Assembly: GCF_018866325.1 (NCBI RefSeq)
Contig: NZ_CP076457.1
Span: forward strand, 124,001-188,000
Source: Streptomyces sp. YPW6
GTDB lineage: Bacteria > Actinomycetota > Actinomycetes > Streptomycetales > Streptomycetaceae
DNA: 64,000 bases
Direction: 5' to 3'
Shown: positions 34,001 to 40,980 of the stretch, piece by piece
Position numbering within the stretch: position 1 is the first letter of the stretch
How the letters are laid out: every line of letters starts with the position of its first letter
Notes under the pieces: model-generated
What the model was told of the DNA's origin: nothing
What the model saw: only the letters and a program-made list of their open reading frames with translations
Databases searched by the model: none
Translations under genes and position numbers: made by a program

Positions 34001-37000
34001 GCCGGCTCCCCCACCGTACGGAGCGCCGGAGGACGGCCCGTTGCCCTCGCTGCCGCGTCGGCGGCGCTCCGCGCGGCATGCGGCGTCGACGCGGCGCAGC
34101 TGCTGTTCGCCGATCCGACACCGTCTGCGCCGCCTGCGGGCCCGCCGTCCCCGGAGCCCCCGGCCCCGGCGGTCGAAGGCGCGCGAACGGCATCAGGGCC
34201 GGCATCGGCATCGGCATCGGCATCAGGATCGGCGGCCTCGGCGCGGAGGCCCGGCGAGGGCACCGGCACCCGAGCGCTGCTCCGCCGCCTGCTCGCCTCG
34301 GCGCTGCGGCTGCCTGCCTCCGAGGTTCCGGACGACGAACCGTTCCTCGCTCTCGGCCTCGACTCGCTCGCCGCCGTCGACCTCGTCAGGCAGCTCGAAC
34401 GGGAACGGGGCACGGCCCTGCCCGCCACGCTGTTCTTCGAGTACCGGACCGTCGCGGAACTGGCCGCGCACCTGGACAGCACACCGGCCCTCGCCTCCCC
34501 CACCCTCCCCCGTACACCGGCCCCCGTTCCGGAGGGGGCCCCGTTCCCGCTCACCCCGGTCCAGCTGGCCCTGCACACCGGCAGCCGGCTCCACCCGGAG
34601 GTCCCGGCGCACGGCTACGTGCGCCAGACCGTCCGGGGTCCGCTGGACAGCCGGCTCCTGGGCCGGGCGCTCCGTGCACTCGCCGACCGGCACACCATGC
34701 TGCGGATCCGCATCACCGACGCCGGGGGCGGCACGGGGTCCGCGTCACCGGTGCAGTACGTCGCCCCGCCGTCCGACCTGTCCACCTGGTACGAGGTCCA
34801 CGAGGCGCCCGGTCGTATCGAGGAGCTCGAAACGGCCCTGTGCAACCGGCCGTTCGATCTCTCCGCCGAGCCTCCCGTGCGGGCGGTCCTCGCCCGGGAG
34901 AGCGCGGAGCTGTCCCATCTGGTGCTGGTCATCCACCACACGGCCGGTGACGGATACAGCCTCAACGTCCTCGCCGGGGAACTCTGGTCGCTCTACACCG
35001 CCTTCGCCCACGGAGAGACACCGGCGCTGCCCCCGCTCGGCACCGACTTCGCGCGGTACGCGACCGCTGCCGCCGACGAGCGGTCCTCCACGGACGGCGG
35101 GGAAGTGCTCGCCGCCGACCGGCGGTACTGGGCGGACCGGCTGGCATCCCGCGGCGAGCCGCTGCGCCTGCCGTACGACGGTGATCCACGGGCCCTTCCC
35201 TCGGCTCCCCTGACCACGCATCAGAGCAGTCTCGATCCGGCGCTGAGCGCCGCGCTGGAGAAGCGGGCCGCCGATGCGGAAGTGAGCCTGTTCCATCTGC
35301 TGCTCGCCGTGCAGGTGCGCTGTCTGGCCCGGTGGAGCGGGCAGCGGGAGATCGCGGTGAACGTCGCCCGTGCCCGTCGAGACGGCCGGACGACGGGCCT
35401 GGACCGGCTCGTGGGGCCGCTCGCCGACACCCTCCCCCTGCTGTGCTCGACGGACCCGGACGAGCCGGTCGGGGCCCTGGCCGGGCGACTGGCCCGGATC
35501 TGGCTGGAGAGCGAGCGGCATGCCGGCCTCACCGGCCTGGACCTGGCCCGGCTGCTGCCGGCGGACCCGGCCGCGCCCGGCCCGCGGACGGCCGGCCCGG
35601 CCGGCTTCAGCTTCTCTCGCTTCCCCGCCGCACTCGACGAGCGGTGTCCGGTGAGCGTGCGGCCGACCGCCGCGGGCACCGCCACCGCCGCGACCCGGCT
35701 GAGCCTGCTGTGCTGGCAGGACGAGACCGTCCTGCGCTTCTCGTGGAACTTCCCCGTCCGGCTCTTCGCCCCGGAGACGGTGGCCCGCCTGGACCGTGAC
35801 TTCCACGACGAGTTGGCCGCGGCAGCCCTCACGGCCACCGCCGCCACGCCCCTCCCGGCCTCCGGGTCCGCCACGCCCCTCCCTGCCTCCGGGTCCGCCA
35901 CGCCCCTCGCGGCCACCGGGTCCGCCACGCTCGTGCGCCGGCTCGTCGAGCGATTCCGCGCCACCCCGGACGCGGTCGCCGTCGACACCGGCGCCGCCAC
36001 CTTGACGTACGGCGAACTCGACCGTGCCTCGCAGGCTCTCGCAGGCTCCCTGCTCGCCCACGGCGTCACCCCGGGCAGCCTCGTCGGGCTGCTCACCGAA
36101 CCGGGCGCGGACACCGTCGTCGCCGTCGTCGCGGCCCTGCGCGCCGGTGCGGGCTGGGTTCCGCTGGACGCCGGGCACCCGACCGCGCGCCTGGCCGACC
36201 AGCTCACGCGCTCCGGGGCCCGTACGGTGCTCTGTCACACCGCGACCCGCGCGGCGGGGGAAGCGCTCGGCGACGTGACCCTGGTGCCCGTCGACGTACC
36301 GCCGCCGCTCTCGCGGAACTCCGTGCGGTACCCGGGCGAGGCAGCCGGGCCCGGCGCCGTGGCCCACACCGACGCCGACGGCATCGCGTACGTGATCTTC
36401 ACCTCCGGTTCCACCGGACGGCCCAAGGCCGTGCCCATCACCCACCGGTCCATGGAGAACTACCTCGGCTGGGCGATCGACACCTTCGGCTACGACGCGC
36501 ACGACCGGCTCGCCCAGACCGCGTCGCCCTGTTTCGACGCCTCGGTCCGCCAGCTCCTCGCCCCGCTGCTGGTCGGCGCCACCGTGGTCACGGTCGACCG
36601 GGACCTGTTGCGCGACCCCGACCGGCTGCTGACCCACGTCGAGCGCCACCGCATCACCGTCTGGAGCTCCGTACCCACGCTCTGGGAACAGCTTCTCAGC
36701 GCCGCCGAGGCACGGGTGAGCCGGGGCGAACCCCTGCCGGACCTGTCCGCCCTCCGGTGGGTCCATGTCGGCGGCGAGGCCCTGTCACCCGCGCACGTAC
36801 GCCGCTGGTTCGACCTCTTCGGCGACGGCCGGCGCATCGCCAACCTGTACGGCCCCACCGAGGCCACGATCAACACGAGCTGCCACATCATCAGCGAGCG
36901 GCCCGGCGACCATGTGCGGCGACTGCCCATCGGGCGACCGGTGTCGGGTACGGAGGTGGAGGTCGTCGGTCCCGACGGGGAGGCGGCGCGGCCCGGCGAT

Positions 37001-40000
37001 GCCGGTGAGCTCCTCATCGCCGGAACCGGTCTCACCCCGGGGTACCTCGGCGAACCGGACCTCACCGAGGCCGCGTTCACTGTGCGGCGCGGACGGCGCT
37101 GGTACCGCAGCGGCGACCGGGTGCGGTGCTCCGAGGACGGCACTCTGGAGTTCCTCGGGCGGCTGGACGACCAGGTGAAGATCCGGGGCAACCGGGTCGA
37201 GCCGGGCGAGATCGAGGCGGTGCTCCAGACGCATCCCGACGTCGCTCACGCCGTCGTGCTAGCTCAGGACGGGCGCCTCACCGCCTTCGTGACGCCCGGG
37301 CCAGGAGCGTCCGTCCCGTCCGGGGACGATGCCGCGGAACTGCGGCGTCACCTGGCGCAGTCCCTGCCCGCCTACATGATTCCGCACCGGATCACCCGTG
37401 TCGGGACGATGCCGCTCACGGGCACGGGCAAAATCGACCGCCGTGCGCTGCCGGCCCTCGGGGAGACCCCACCCCGTTCACCCTCCCCCACGGCGACCAC
37501 CCGTACCGCGCCCCGGACACCGACCGAGATCCGCCTCGCCGCCATCTGGGCCGCGCTGCTCCAGACCGACGACGTGTGCCGCGAGGACGACTTCTTCGCC
37601 CTGGGCGGTGACTCGCTGCTCGTGCTGGAGGTGTTCGCCCGGCTGGAGAAGCGGGGCGGGGGGCCGCTTCCCCGGCCGACCGTCGTCTACCGCGACCGCA
37701 CGCTCGCGGCCCTGGCATCGGCCGTGGACGCGGCGACCGACGAAGCCCCCGACAACACCGAGGAGACCTCCGCTCACACCGCCACCGACAGCACGGTGGA
37801 GGCCTCCGCTGACACCGCCGTCGGCACCGGGGCGCCTCCGTCCTTCCCTCTCACCCCCACCCAACGGGGATTCCTGCTGGCCGAAGCCATCGCACCGGGT
37901 ACCACCTCGTCCTGGCTCACCCGGTTCCGCTTGCGCGGCCGCCTCGACACCGCCCGGTTCCAGAGTGCCGTGGACACGCTCGTCGGACGCCACCCGATGC
38001 TGCGCACCGTCTTCCCCGCCGGAGCTCGCCCGGCCGTCCAGCAGGAGCTGCCGCCCTCGCTGCGCCTGCCGGTCGACTTCGAGACCCTCAGCGACCCGGT
38101 GCAGGTGGAGGAACGGGTCGCCTCCGAGCGGGCACGCCGTTTCGAAACCTGGGCCTGGCCTCTGCTGCGCCTGCGGGTGCTCACCGTCGCACCCGACGAA
38201 CACCTCCTGGTGGCACACGCCCACCACATCATCGGCGACGGCTACAGCGCCGCGCTTCTGGTAAGGGAGCTGATGAGCGCGTACGACGCCCTGTCCCGGG
38301 GTGACGCGGCGGCTCCGGCGCCCCCGCTCAGCACCTTCCGCGACCACGCCGTCCGCCTCGCGGAACGTACGGCGGCCGCCGCGGCGGAGCCCGGTGCCCC
38401 GGCCGGCGAGGACCGGCGGGCCCGGCTGAGCGCTCCCTACCGGCCGCCCGTGCTCTCCCCCGGCCCGGACACCTCCGCTCCGCCGGACGCCGCGGCGAAC
38501 CCGCTCTTCCACACGCACGGGTTCACGGTCGGCGCCGAGCACACCCGAGCACTGCGCGAGCTGGCCACGCGTCACGGATCCACCCTCCACGCCCCTGTGC
38601 TCACCGCCTACTACCGGGCGCTCGCGGCCACCACCGGGCGGACGGATCTGGTGCTCGGTCTCGCGGTGAGCGGCCGGGACGACGGCCTGCCGGACGCGCA
38701 CCGGGTGTTCGGCCCCTTCGCCACGGCCGTTCCGCTCCGGCCCGCGGGTCCGGCGTCGGGGCGGAGGGAGACCGCGGGGTTCGAGGACGATCTGCGGCGC
38801 CTGGCCGCTGAGTCCGCCGAGGCTCGGACGTACGAGGGGGCCGTGCCTGCGCTGCCCAACGGGCTGCCCCTGGCCTCGCAGTTCTTCTTCACTTATCTGG
38901 ACTTCACCGCTCTGGGCCCGCTGGGCGGCGAGGCCCTGACGGTCACCCGGGAGGACGGCGACAGCGTGTACACGCCGCCTCCGACCGGTACGGACGTGTT
39001 CCTGTCCGCCGGTCCGGAGGGCGGGCGGCTGCGGGTCACCGTCCGCGCGGCGGCCACGGCGTTCACCCCCGAGGCGCTGGCCGTGTTCGCGGACGCGGTA
39101 CGCGACACTCTGGCGCACGCGGCGGACTCGGCCGTGCCCGGGATCCCTGACGGCAAGGGTGTGCACGGGCTCGACCGGTCGGGTCGTCCCGGCCGGCTCG
39201 CCGAGCCGGACCCCACCGGCCGGGACGAGCCGGTGGACGCCGCGCTCGTCGGCTATCTGCCGTCCCCGGACGACCTGGCCCGGCTGGCCGGTCTGCCGGA
39301 GGCGGCGTTGCCGCGCGAGGAACTGCGGACCCTGCTGTTCCCCGACGGACGGCCGCGGCTCCTGGAGACGCTGTGTACCCCGCTGGGCCGTTCGGGCTTC
39401 GTGTGCGTCCCGCTCTTCGCGGACGAACTCGCTCCCGGCGACGCCCTGCTCGGGCACACCACGCGCGGGGTGGAGCTCGCCTCGTCCCTGGGGGCGCGGG
39501 CCGTGTCCCTGGCCGGAATGATCCCGTCGCTCACCGGCTACGGCTTCGACGTCCTGCGCGCCGTCGGGACGACGGGCTCCGCCCCTGCCGTCACCACCGG
39601 GCACGCGGCGACCGTCGTGTCCGTCGTCAGGACCGTGCACGCCGCGCTCGACGCGACGCGGCAGCGGCTGGGCTCCCTGACCGTCGCGTTCGTGGGGCTC
39701 GGCTCGATCGGCTCCTCCTCGCTGGAGCTGCTGCTCACCCTGGCCGAGGAGCCGCCCGCCAGGCTGCTGCTCTGTGACGTAGCGGGCAGCGGGCCGCGCC
39801 TGAAGGAACTGGCCGACAGCCTTCTGGAACGCGGCCTCGCCGAGGCCGTGGAGGTGCTCGGGACGGACCAGGGGCTGCCCGACGCCGTGTACGGGGCACG
39901 TCTGATCGTCGCGGCGGTCAGCGGGGGCGGCACGCTCCTGGACGTCGACGCGCTCGCCCCGGGCACGACGGTGGTCGACGACTCGTTCCCGCACTGCTTC

Positions 40001-40381
40001 GACACGTCACGCGCCCTCGGGCGGATGGAACGGGCGAAGGACGTCCTGGTCGTCGGCGGCGGGCTGCTGAGTGCCGGGTCCGCCGAGCGGCAGGTGGCCG
40101 CGGGGCTGCCGGCCGCCGCGGTGGCCGGATACCTGGCGCAGCCGATGGTGGCGGACGGCATCGCGTCGTGCCGCCTGGAGTCGCTGCTCCACGCCTCGGG
40201 CGCGGCCGTGCCACTCGTCCACGGTCCGGTCGACGCGGCGACCGGGCTGGCGTACTGGGAGGCGGCCGGGGCGGCGGGCATCCGCCCGGCGCCCCTGCAC
40301 CTCCTCACCCGCACCATCGGCCCGGGGACGATCGACGGCGTCGCGTCGGCCGGTGGCCACGTCACGACCACCGAGACCTGA
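28010..40381 (+). CDS. Hybrid NRPS/PKS megasynthase with terminal acyl-ACP-reductase-like domain
   Basis: 4,123 residues, start ATG 28010 (GGTGGAG six bases upstream). Domains by rough residue: fatty acyl-AMP ligase 1-535 (SWMPYFHDMGLIGTH); ACP 578-650 (Ser611); KS 672-1095 (Cys839, His974, His1013); AT 1225-1530 (GHSVGE with Ser1320 and AFHS, indicating malonyl-CoA); KR 1805-2010 (GGGGGVGAALARDL, Tyr1954); ACP about 2085-2155 (Ser2119); condensation 2179-2610 (HHTAGDG); adenylation 2640-3150 (Lys3141; pocket read off as D-A-R-S-V-V-L-I-N-K, no match recalled); PCP (Ser3202); condensation 3278-3720 (HHIIGDG). Residues 3738-4123 are collinear with cyanobacterial acyl-ACP reductase: VTTGHAAT, GLGSIG (3896-3901), VVDDSFP, and C-x-x-E with Cys4054 at the family's acyl-accepting Cys. 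No DH, ER, TE or SDR reductase is present. Predicted: a fatty acyl chain extended by one beta-hydroxy C2 unit, joined to one amino acid, reductively released as an aldehyde. Confidence 0.9.
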   Translation: MTLLDVLLDAVREAPGQTVVHVRGDGSELTVTLSGLLDESLRVAGGLREAGVAPGTCVPLLADRSEDFQPMFWGAVAAGLVPVPLAADTRRVLPVWEHLGRPPLVVDASTATLVGELPDGARALNLDALRAGPLLREPVPGGCDDVAFLQFSSGSTGAPKGVEVTHRAVLANLEQIRAASALSADDVVVSWMPYFHDMGLIGTHLAPLAARARQVKIGPLSFAKRPRLWFEVAARHRATVLSAANFALALAVRRVPADVLARLDLSAVRLLLVGAEPIAPAVWRAFTDRTRPAGLDPAAAQPVYGLAEATLAVTFPPAGEVAEPLVLDRASLSEGVAVDTEQGLEAVELMDVGRPVAGCAVRIVDDNGGVLGERRVGHIMVRGPQLARGYHGLPGVSAQTFTDGWLRTGDLGFLREGRLCVTGRHKDILFLNGRTFHATDLEEVAAATPGLPPGAPAVVGSTDPVTGAERVMVFVPWARPPRHAAEVLERVAARVREALLHDDVRVLALPPAGFPRTTSGKLQRRRLRERFEAGGFGADAFATGERAAGGGGAPASAPGTDVPPAAVPSAEAPRARGRTVEAVREVWARVLERPADSIGVQEPFGSLGGTSLKAMEVLVALEDAFGVTLPPAVIRDHGTVAALAGHLLTVVPGLPAPGAGAGADRTAGGGDAVAAVIGMACRFPGADTPEDFWDLLIDGHDAITPVPYGRWDDDVRDHRAAPRQRWAGLLKDPAAFDADHFGIGEEEARAIDPQARLFLELAHEALERAGYAGPRRRGRRVGVFASVGDSGYREILDRASDDGAPLPTVLTGSLPALTAARVAQSLDLDGPALAVDTACSSGLVALHLARRSLLDGECDLAVVGGVNLHLTSTPHRLLEAAQALSPTGRSRAFSADADGFVPGEGGAAIVLTRLDAARLADDEVLAVVRGTAVNNDGRSMSLMAPNPLRQREVITRAYEAAGVDPASVSYVEAHGTGTAVGDPIELRSLAHAFPVRPDGEPRLLGSVKTNIGHLLNAAALPALVKVVLALGHRRLPPSLHHAPPAPGLASAGFAVVSAARDWTSAGPLVAGINAFGFGGTNAHAVLEEAPLPPTSAGSAASSPGAVREVTADGPHLLTLSARSAGALRDAAERLAAHLEGRPRLREGDVCRTASTAWDEGPHRLALVADGDLRERLAAFAAGTGGAAGGAGESGTVSGAGAGGAGGPALRGATGVPAAHVVRSRPRVAFLFPGQGAQAPGRDRALYRTAPVFRDTFDEASALLGPVLGRTLLDWGLDPEVDPAAQAVTEVAQPLLVASGVALARQLRTWGAEPDAVAGHSVGEITAACVSGMLTLREAVGFAAERGRLMGAFTDPGAMLAVRGGEEAVAAAVADSGGTLTVAAYNGPGLQVLSGTVSGIEHAALALDARGVPTRRLRVSRAFHSPLMRPVADRLADAARALAPRIPSVPLMSTVTAAWQPVLDARYLRDHAERPVLFGPAVERLAREGYDTFVEIGHGPVLSDAVRAATRTYAPGEPGAAITVMSALPGRSAGRADEAPTPDDRHGGRGDLLATVGRLWSLGAPLERTALDAGHHRVPLPTYPFQRRRHWAGPPAGPLLHRVRWEDDPLPAKAAETAGSVRSVLLTGPDPASVDRLASHLSTAGVRRHAADDDGPPDAVVLVAGPAPAQDTGEDLGRAHDAVSAAFDEALARFDETRAHRLLVVTEDVHATGTVRERPRPAHAVLGGFLLALPQETPRAAATALDLCSLDTPSQRLAAVLAELESGGVPGSTTVVAWRAGRRLTRRFVPTAADAPAPGGPARSPLPADGTFLITGGGGGVGAALARDLAGRGRPTLVLTGRSPALPEGLADELRRLGATVHYRVADVSAERDVDALLAGLPRLDALFHAAGVVRPGTLRNRLPEETAHALAAKTRGTLLLSLALRRHGLDPAVRVALSSVSAVLPGLAGALGDYAGANAFLDAFAASERHAGRPWQSVNLAALDGTGMAAVLGTGTGAGSPTVRSAGGRPVALAAASAALRAACGVDAAQLLFADPTPSAPPAGPPSPEPPAPAVEGARTASGPASASASASGSAASARRPGEGTGTRALLRRLLASALRLPASEVPDDEPFLALGLDSLAAVDLVRQLERERGTALPATLFFEYRTVAELAAHLDSTPALASPTLPRTPAPVPEGAPFPLTPVQLALHTGSRLHPEVPAHGYVRQTVRGPLDSRLLGRALRALADRHTMLRIRITDAGGGTGSASPVQYVAPPSDLSTWYEVHEAPGRIEELETALCNRPFDLSAEPPVRAVLARESAELSHLVLVIHHTAGDGYSLNVLAGELWSLYTAFAHGETPALPPLGTDFARYATAAADERSSTDGGEVLAADRRYWADRLASRGEPLRLPYDGDPRALPSAPLTTHQSSLDPALSAALEKRAADAEVSLFHLLLAVQVRCLARWSGQREIAVNVARARRDGRTTGLDRLVGPLADTLPLLCSTDPDEPVGALAGRLARIWLESERHAGLTGLDLARLLPADPAAPGPRTAGPAGFSFSRFPAALDERCPVSVRPTAAGTATAATRLSLLCWQDETVLRFSWNFPVRLFAPETVARLDRDFHDELAAAALTATAATPLPASGSATPLPASGSATPLAATGSATLVRRLVERFRATPDAVAVDTGAATLTYGELDRASQALAGSLLAHGVTPGSLVGLLTEPGADTVVAVVAALRAGAGWVPLDAGHPTARLADQLTRSGARTVLCHTATRAAGEALGDVTLVPVDVPPPLSRNSVRYPGEAAGPGAVAHTDADGIAYVIFTSGSTGRPKAVPITHRSMENYLGWAIDTFGYDAHDRLAQTASPCFDASVRQLLAPLLVGATVVTVDRDLLRDPDRLLTHVERHRITVWSSVPTLWEQLLSAAEARVSRGEPLPDLSALRWVHVGGEALSPAHVRRWFDLFGDGRRIANLYGPTEATINTSCHIISERPGDHVRRLPIGRPVSGTEVEVVGPDGEAARPGDAGELLIAGTGLTPGYLGEPDLTEAAFTVRRGRRWYRSGDRVRCSEDGTLEFLGRLDDQVKIRGNRVEPGEIEAVLQTHPDVAHAVVLAQDGRLTAFVTPGPGASVPSGDDAAELRRHLAQSLPAYMIPHRITRVGTMPLTGTGKIDRRALPALGETPPRSPSPTATTRTAPRTPTEIRLAAIWAALLQTDDVCREDDFFALGGDSLLVLEVFARLEKRGGGPLPRPTVVYRDRTLAALASAVDAATDEAPDNTEETSAHTATDSTVEASADTAVGTGAPPSFPLTPTQRGFLLAEAIAPGTTSSWLTRFRLRGRLDTARFQSAVDTLVGRHPMLRTVFPAGARPAVQQELPPSLRLPVDFETLSDPVQVEERVASERARRFETWAWPLLRLRVLTVAPDEHLLVAHAHHIIGDGYSAALLVRELMSAYDALSRGDAAAPAPPLSTFRDHAVRLAERTAAAAAEPGAPAGEDRRARLSAPYRPPVLSPGPDTSAPPDAAANPLFHTHGFTVGAEHTRALRELATRHGSTLHAPVLTAYYRALAATTGRTDLVLGLAVSGRDDGLPDAHRVFGPFATAVPLRPAGPASGRRETAGFEDDLRRLAAESAEARTYEGAVPALPNGLPLASQFFFTYLDFTALGPLGGEALTVTREDGDSVYTPPPTGTDVFLSAGPEGGRLRVTVRAAATAFTPEALAVFADAVRDTLAHAADSAVPGIPDGKGVHGLDRSGRPGRLAEPDPTGRDEPVDAALVGYLPSPDDLARLAGLPEAALPREELRTLLFPDGRPRLLETLCTPLGRSGFVCVPLFADELAPGDALLGHTTRGVELASSLGARAVSLAGMIPSLTGYGFDVLRAVGTTGSAPAVTTGHAATVVSVVRTVHAALDATRQRLGSLTVAFVGLGSIGSSSLELLLTLAEEPPARLLLCDVAGSGPRLKELADSLLERGLAEAVEVLGTDQGLPDAVYGARLIVAAVSGGGTLLDVDALAPGTTVVDDSFPHCFDTSRALGRMERAKDVLVVGGGLLSAGSAERQVAAGLPAAAVAGYLAQPMVADGIASCRLESLLHASGAAVPLVHGPVDAATGLAYWEAAGAAGIRPAPLHLLTRTIGPGTIDGVASAGGHVTTTET
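34202..34236 (+). repeat. Ser-Ala linker microsatellite in the megasynthase
   Basis: Tandem gcatcg hexamers encode an alternating Ser-Ala run (SASASASASGSA) in the linker before the second ACP. It is in frame, so unit changes would lengthen or shorten the linker without breaking the gene. Confidence 0.85.
35843..35923 (+). repeat. Three 27-bp in-frame repeats between C and A domains
   Basis: Units 35843-35869, 35870-35896 and 35897-35923 encode ATPLPASGS twice and ATPLAATGS once. They sit exactly in the linker between the first condensation domain and the adenylation domain of the megasynthase, a place where linker length affects domain movement. Confidence 0.95.
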
Positions 40382-40461
40382 GGATCAGCATCAATGTCAG
40401 TGGTCGGGACTAGGTTCGTTGATGTCCCGCCGAGAAGGCGTGGACGTCCCCTTTCGCATGC

Positions 40462-40980
40462 ATGGGAGTTGACGCGTTGTCGGTCTGGGAGCAGTCGAGT
40501 ACCGCGCGGGTGATGGCGCCCGCGCGCCCGCGGAAGCTGGCCAAGGTGCCGTTCGTCGAACTGGCCGACGGGCGGTTGCAGGGGGTCGTCTCCAGCGGCT
40601 CGGACATCGGGCGGGTGTACGTGTCGTCGGTGGCGGCGCGGACGTACGCGTTCGCGTGCAGCACCAACAACAACCGGCCCTGCGGCGGTGCGCGCGGCAT
40701 GTTCTGCAAGCACATCCAGGCGCTCGTCGCCGAGGCGGTGCTGCAGTACGGCGCCGGGCGCGTGGCCCGCTATCTCGCGGTGGAGCGCCCGGACGGGGAG
40801 CCTGACGCGCAGTCGCTCACCGCCGCCATGACCGCGACGCGGCCGGTGAAGGACGACTCCTCGGCGGCCGCCCAGGTGTTCAGCCGGTTCCTGCGGCACC
40901 TCACCTATCTCGAACTGGCTCCGGTCACCGCGCCGTTGCCCGAGATGCAGTGGTTCCCGCCGACGCGGGCGGTGGCCTGA
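40462..40980 (+). CDS. SWIM-like zinc-finger protein
   Basis: This 172-residue protein has a SWIM-type zinc cluster, CSTNNNRPCGGARGMFCKHI (about residues 66-85), giving the pattern C-x7-C-x6-C-x-H. It is preceded by GRVYVSSVAARTYAFA beta strands, as in SWIM domains. The C-terminal half is helical (AQVFSRFLRHLTYLEL). SWIM domains bind nucleic acid or protein. It is first in a five-gene operon: its stop overlaps the next start (TGATG at 40978-40982). The start is uncertain because no strong ribosome site precedes ATG 40462. Confidence 0.75.
   Translation: MGVDALSVWEQSSTARVMAPARPRKLAKVPFVELADGRLQGVVSSGSDIGRVYVSSVAARTYAFACSTNNNRPCGGARGMFCKHIQALVAEAVLQYGAGRVARYLAVERPDGEPDAQSLTAAMTATRPVKDDSSAAAQVFSRFLRHLTYLELAPVTAPLPEMQWFPPTRAVA

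Noticed and set aside
34202..35923. Repeat clusters considered as a CRISPR array
   Set aside because: The repeats are contiguous and in frame inside a coding gene, without unique spacers.
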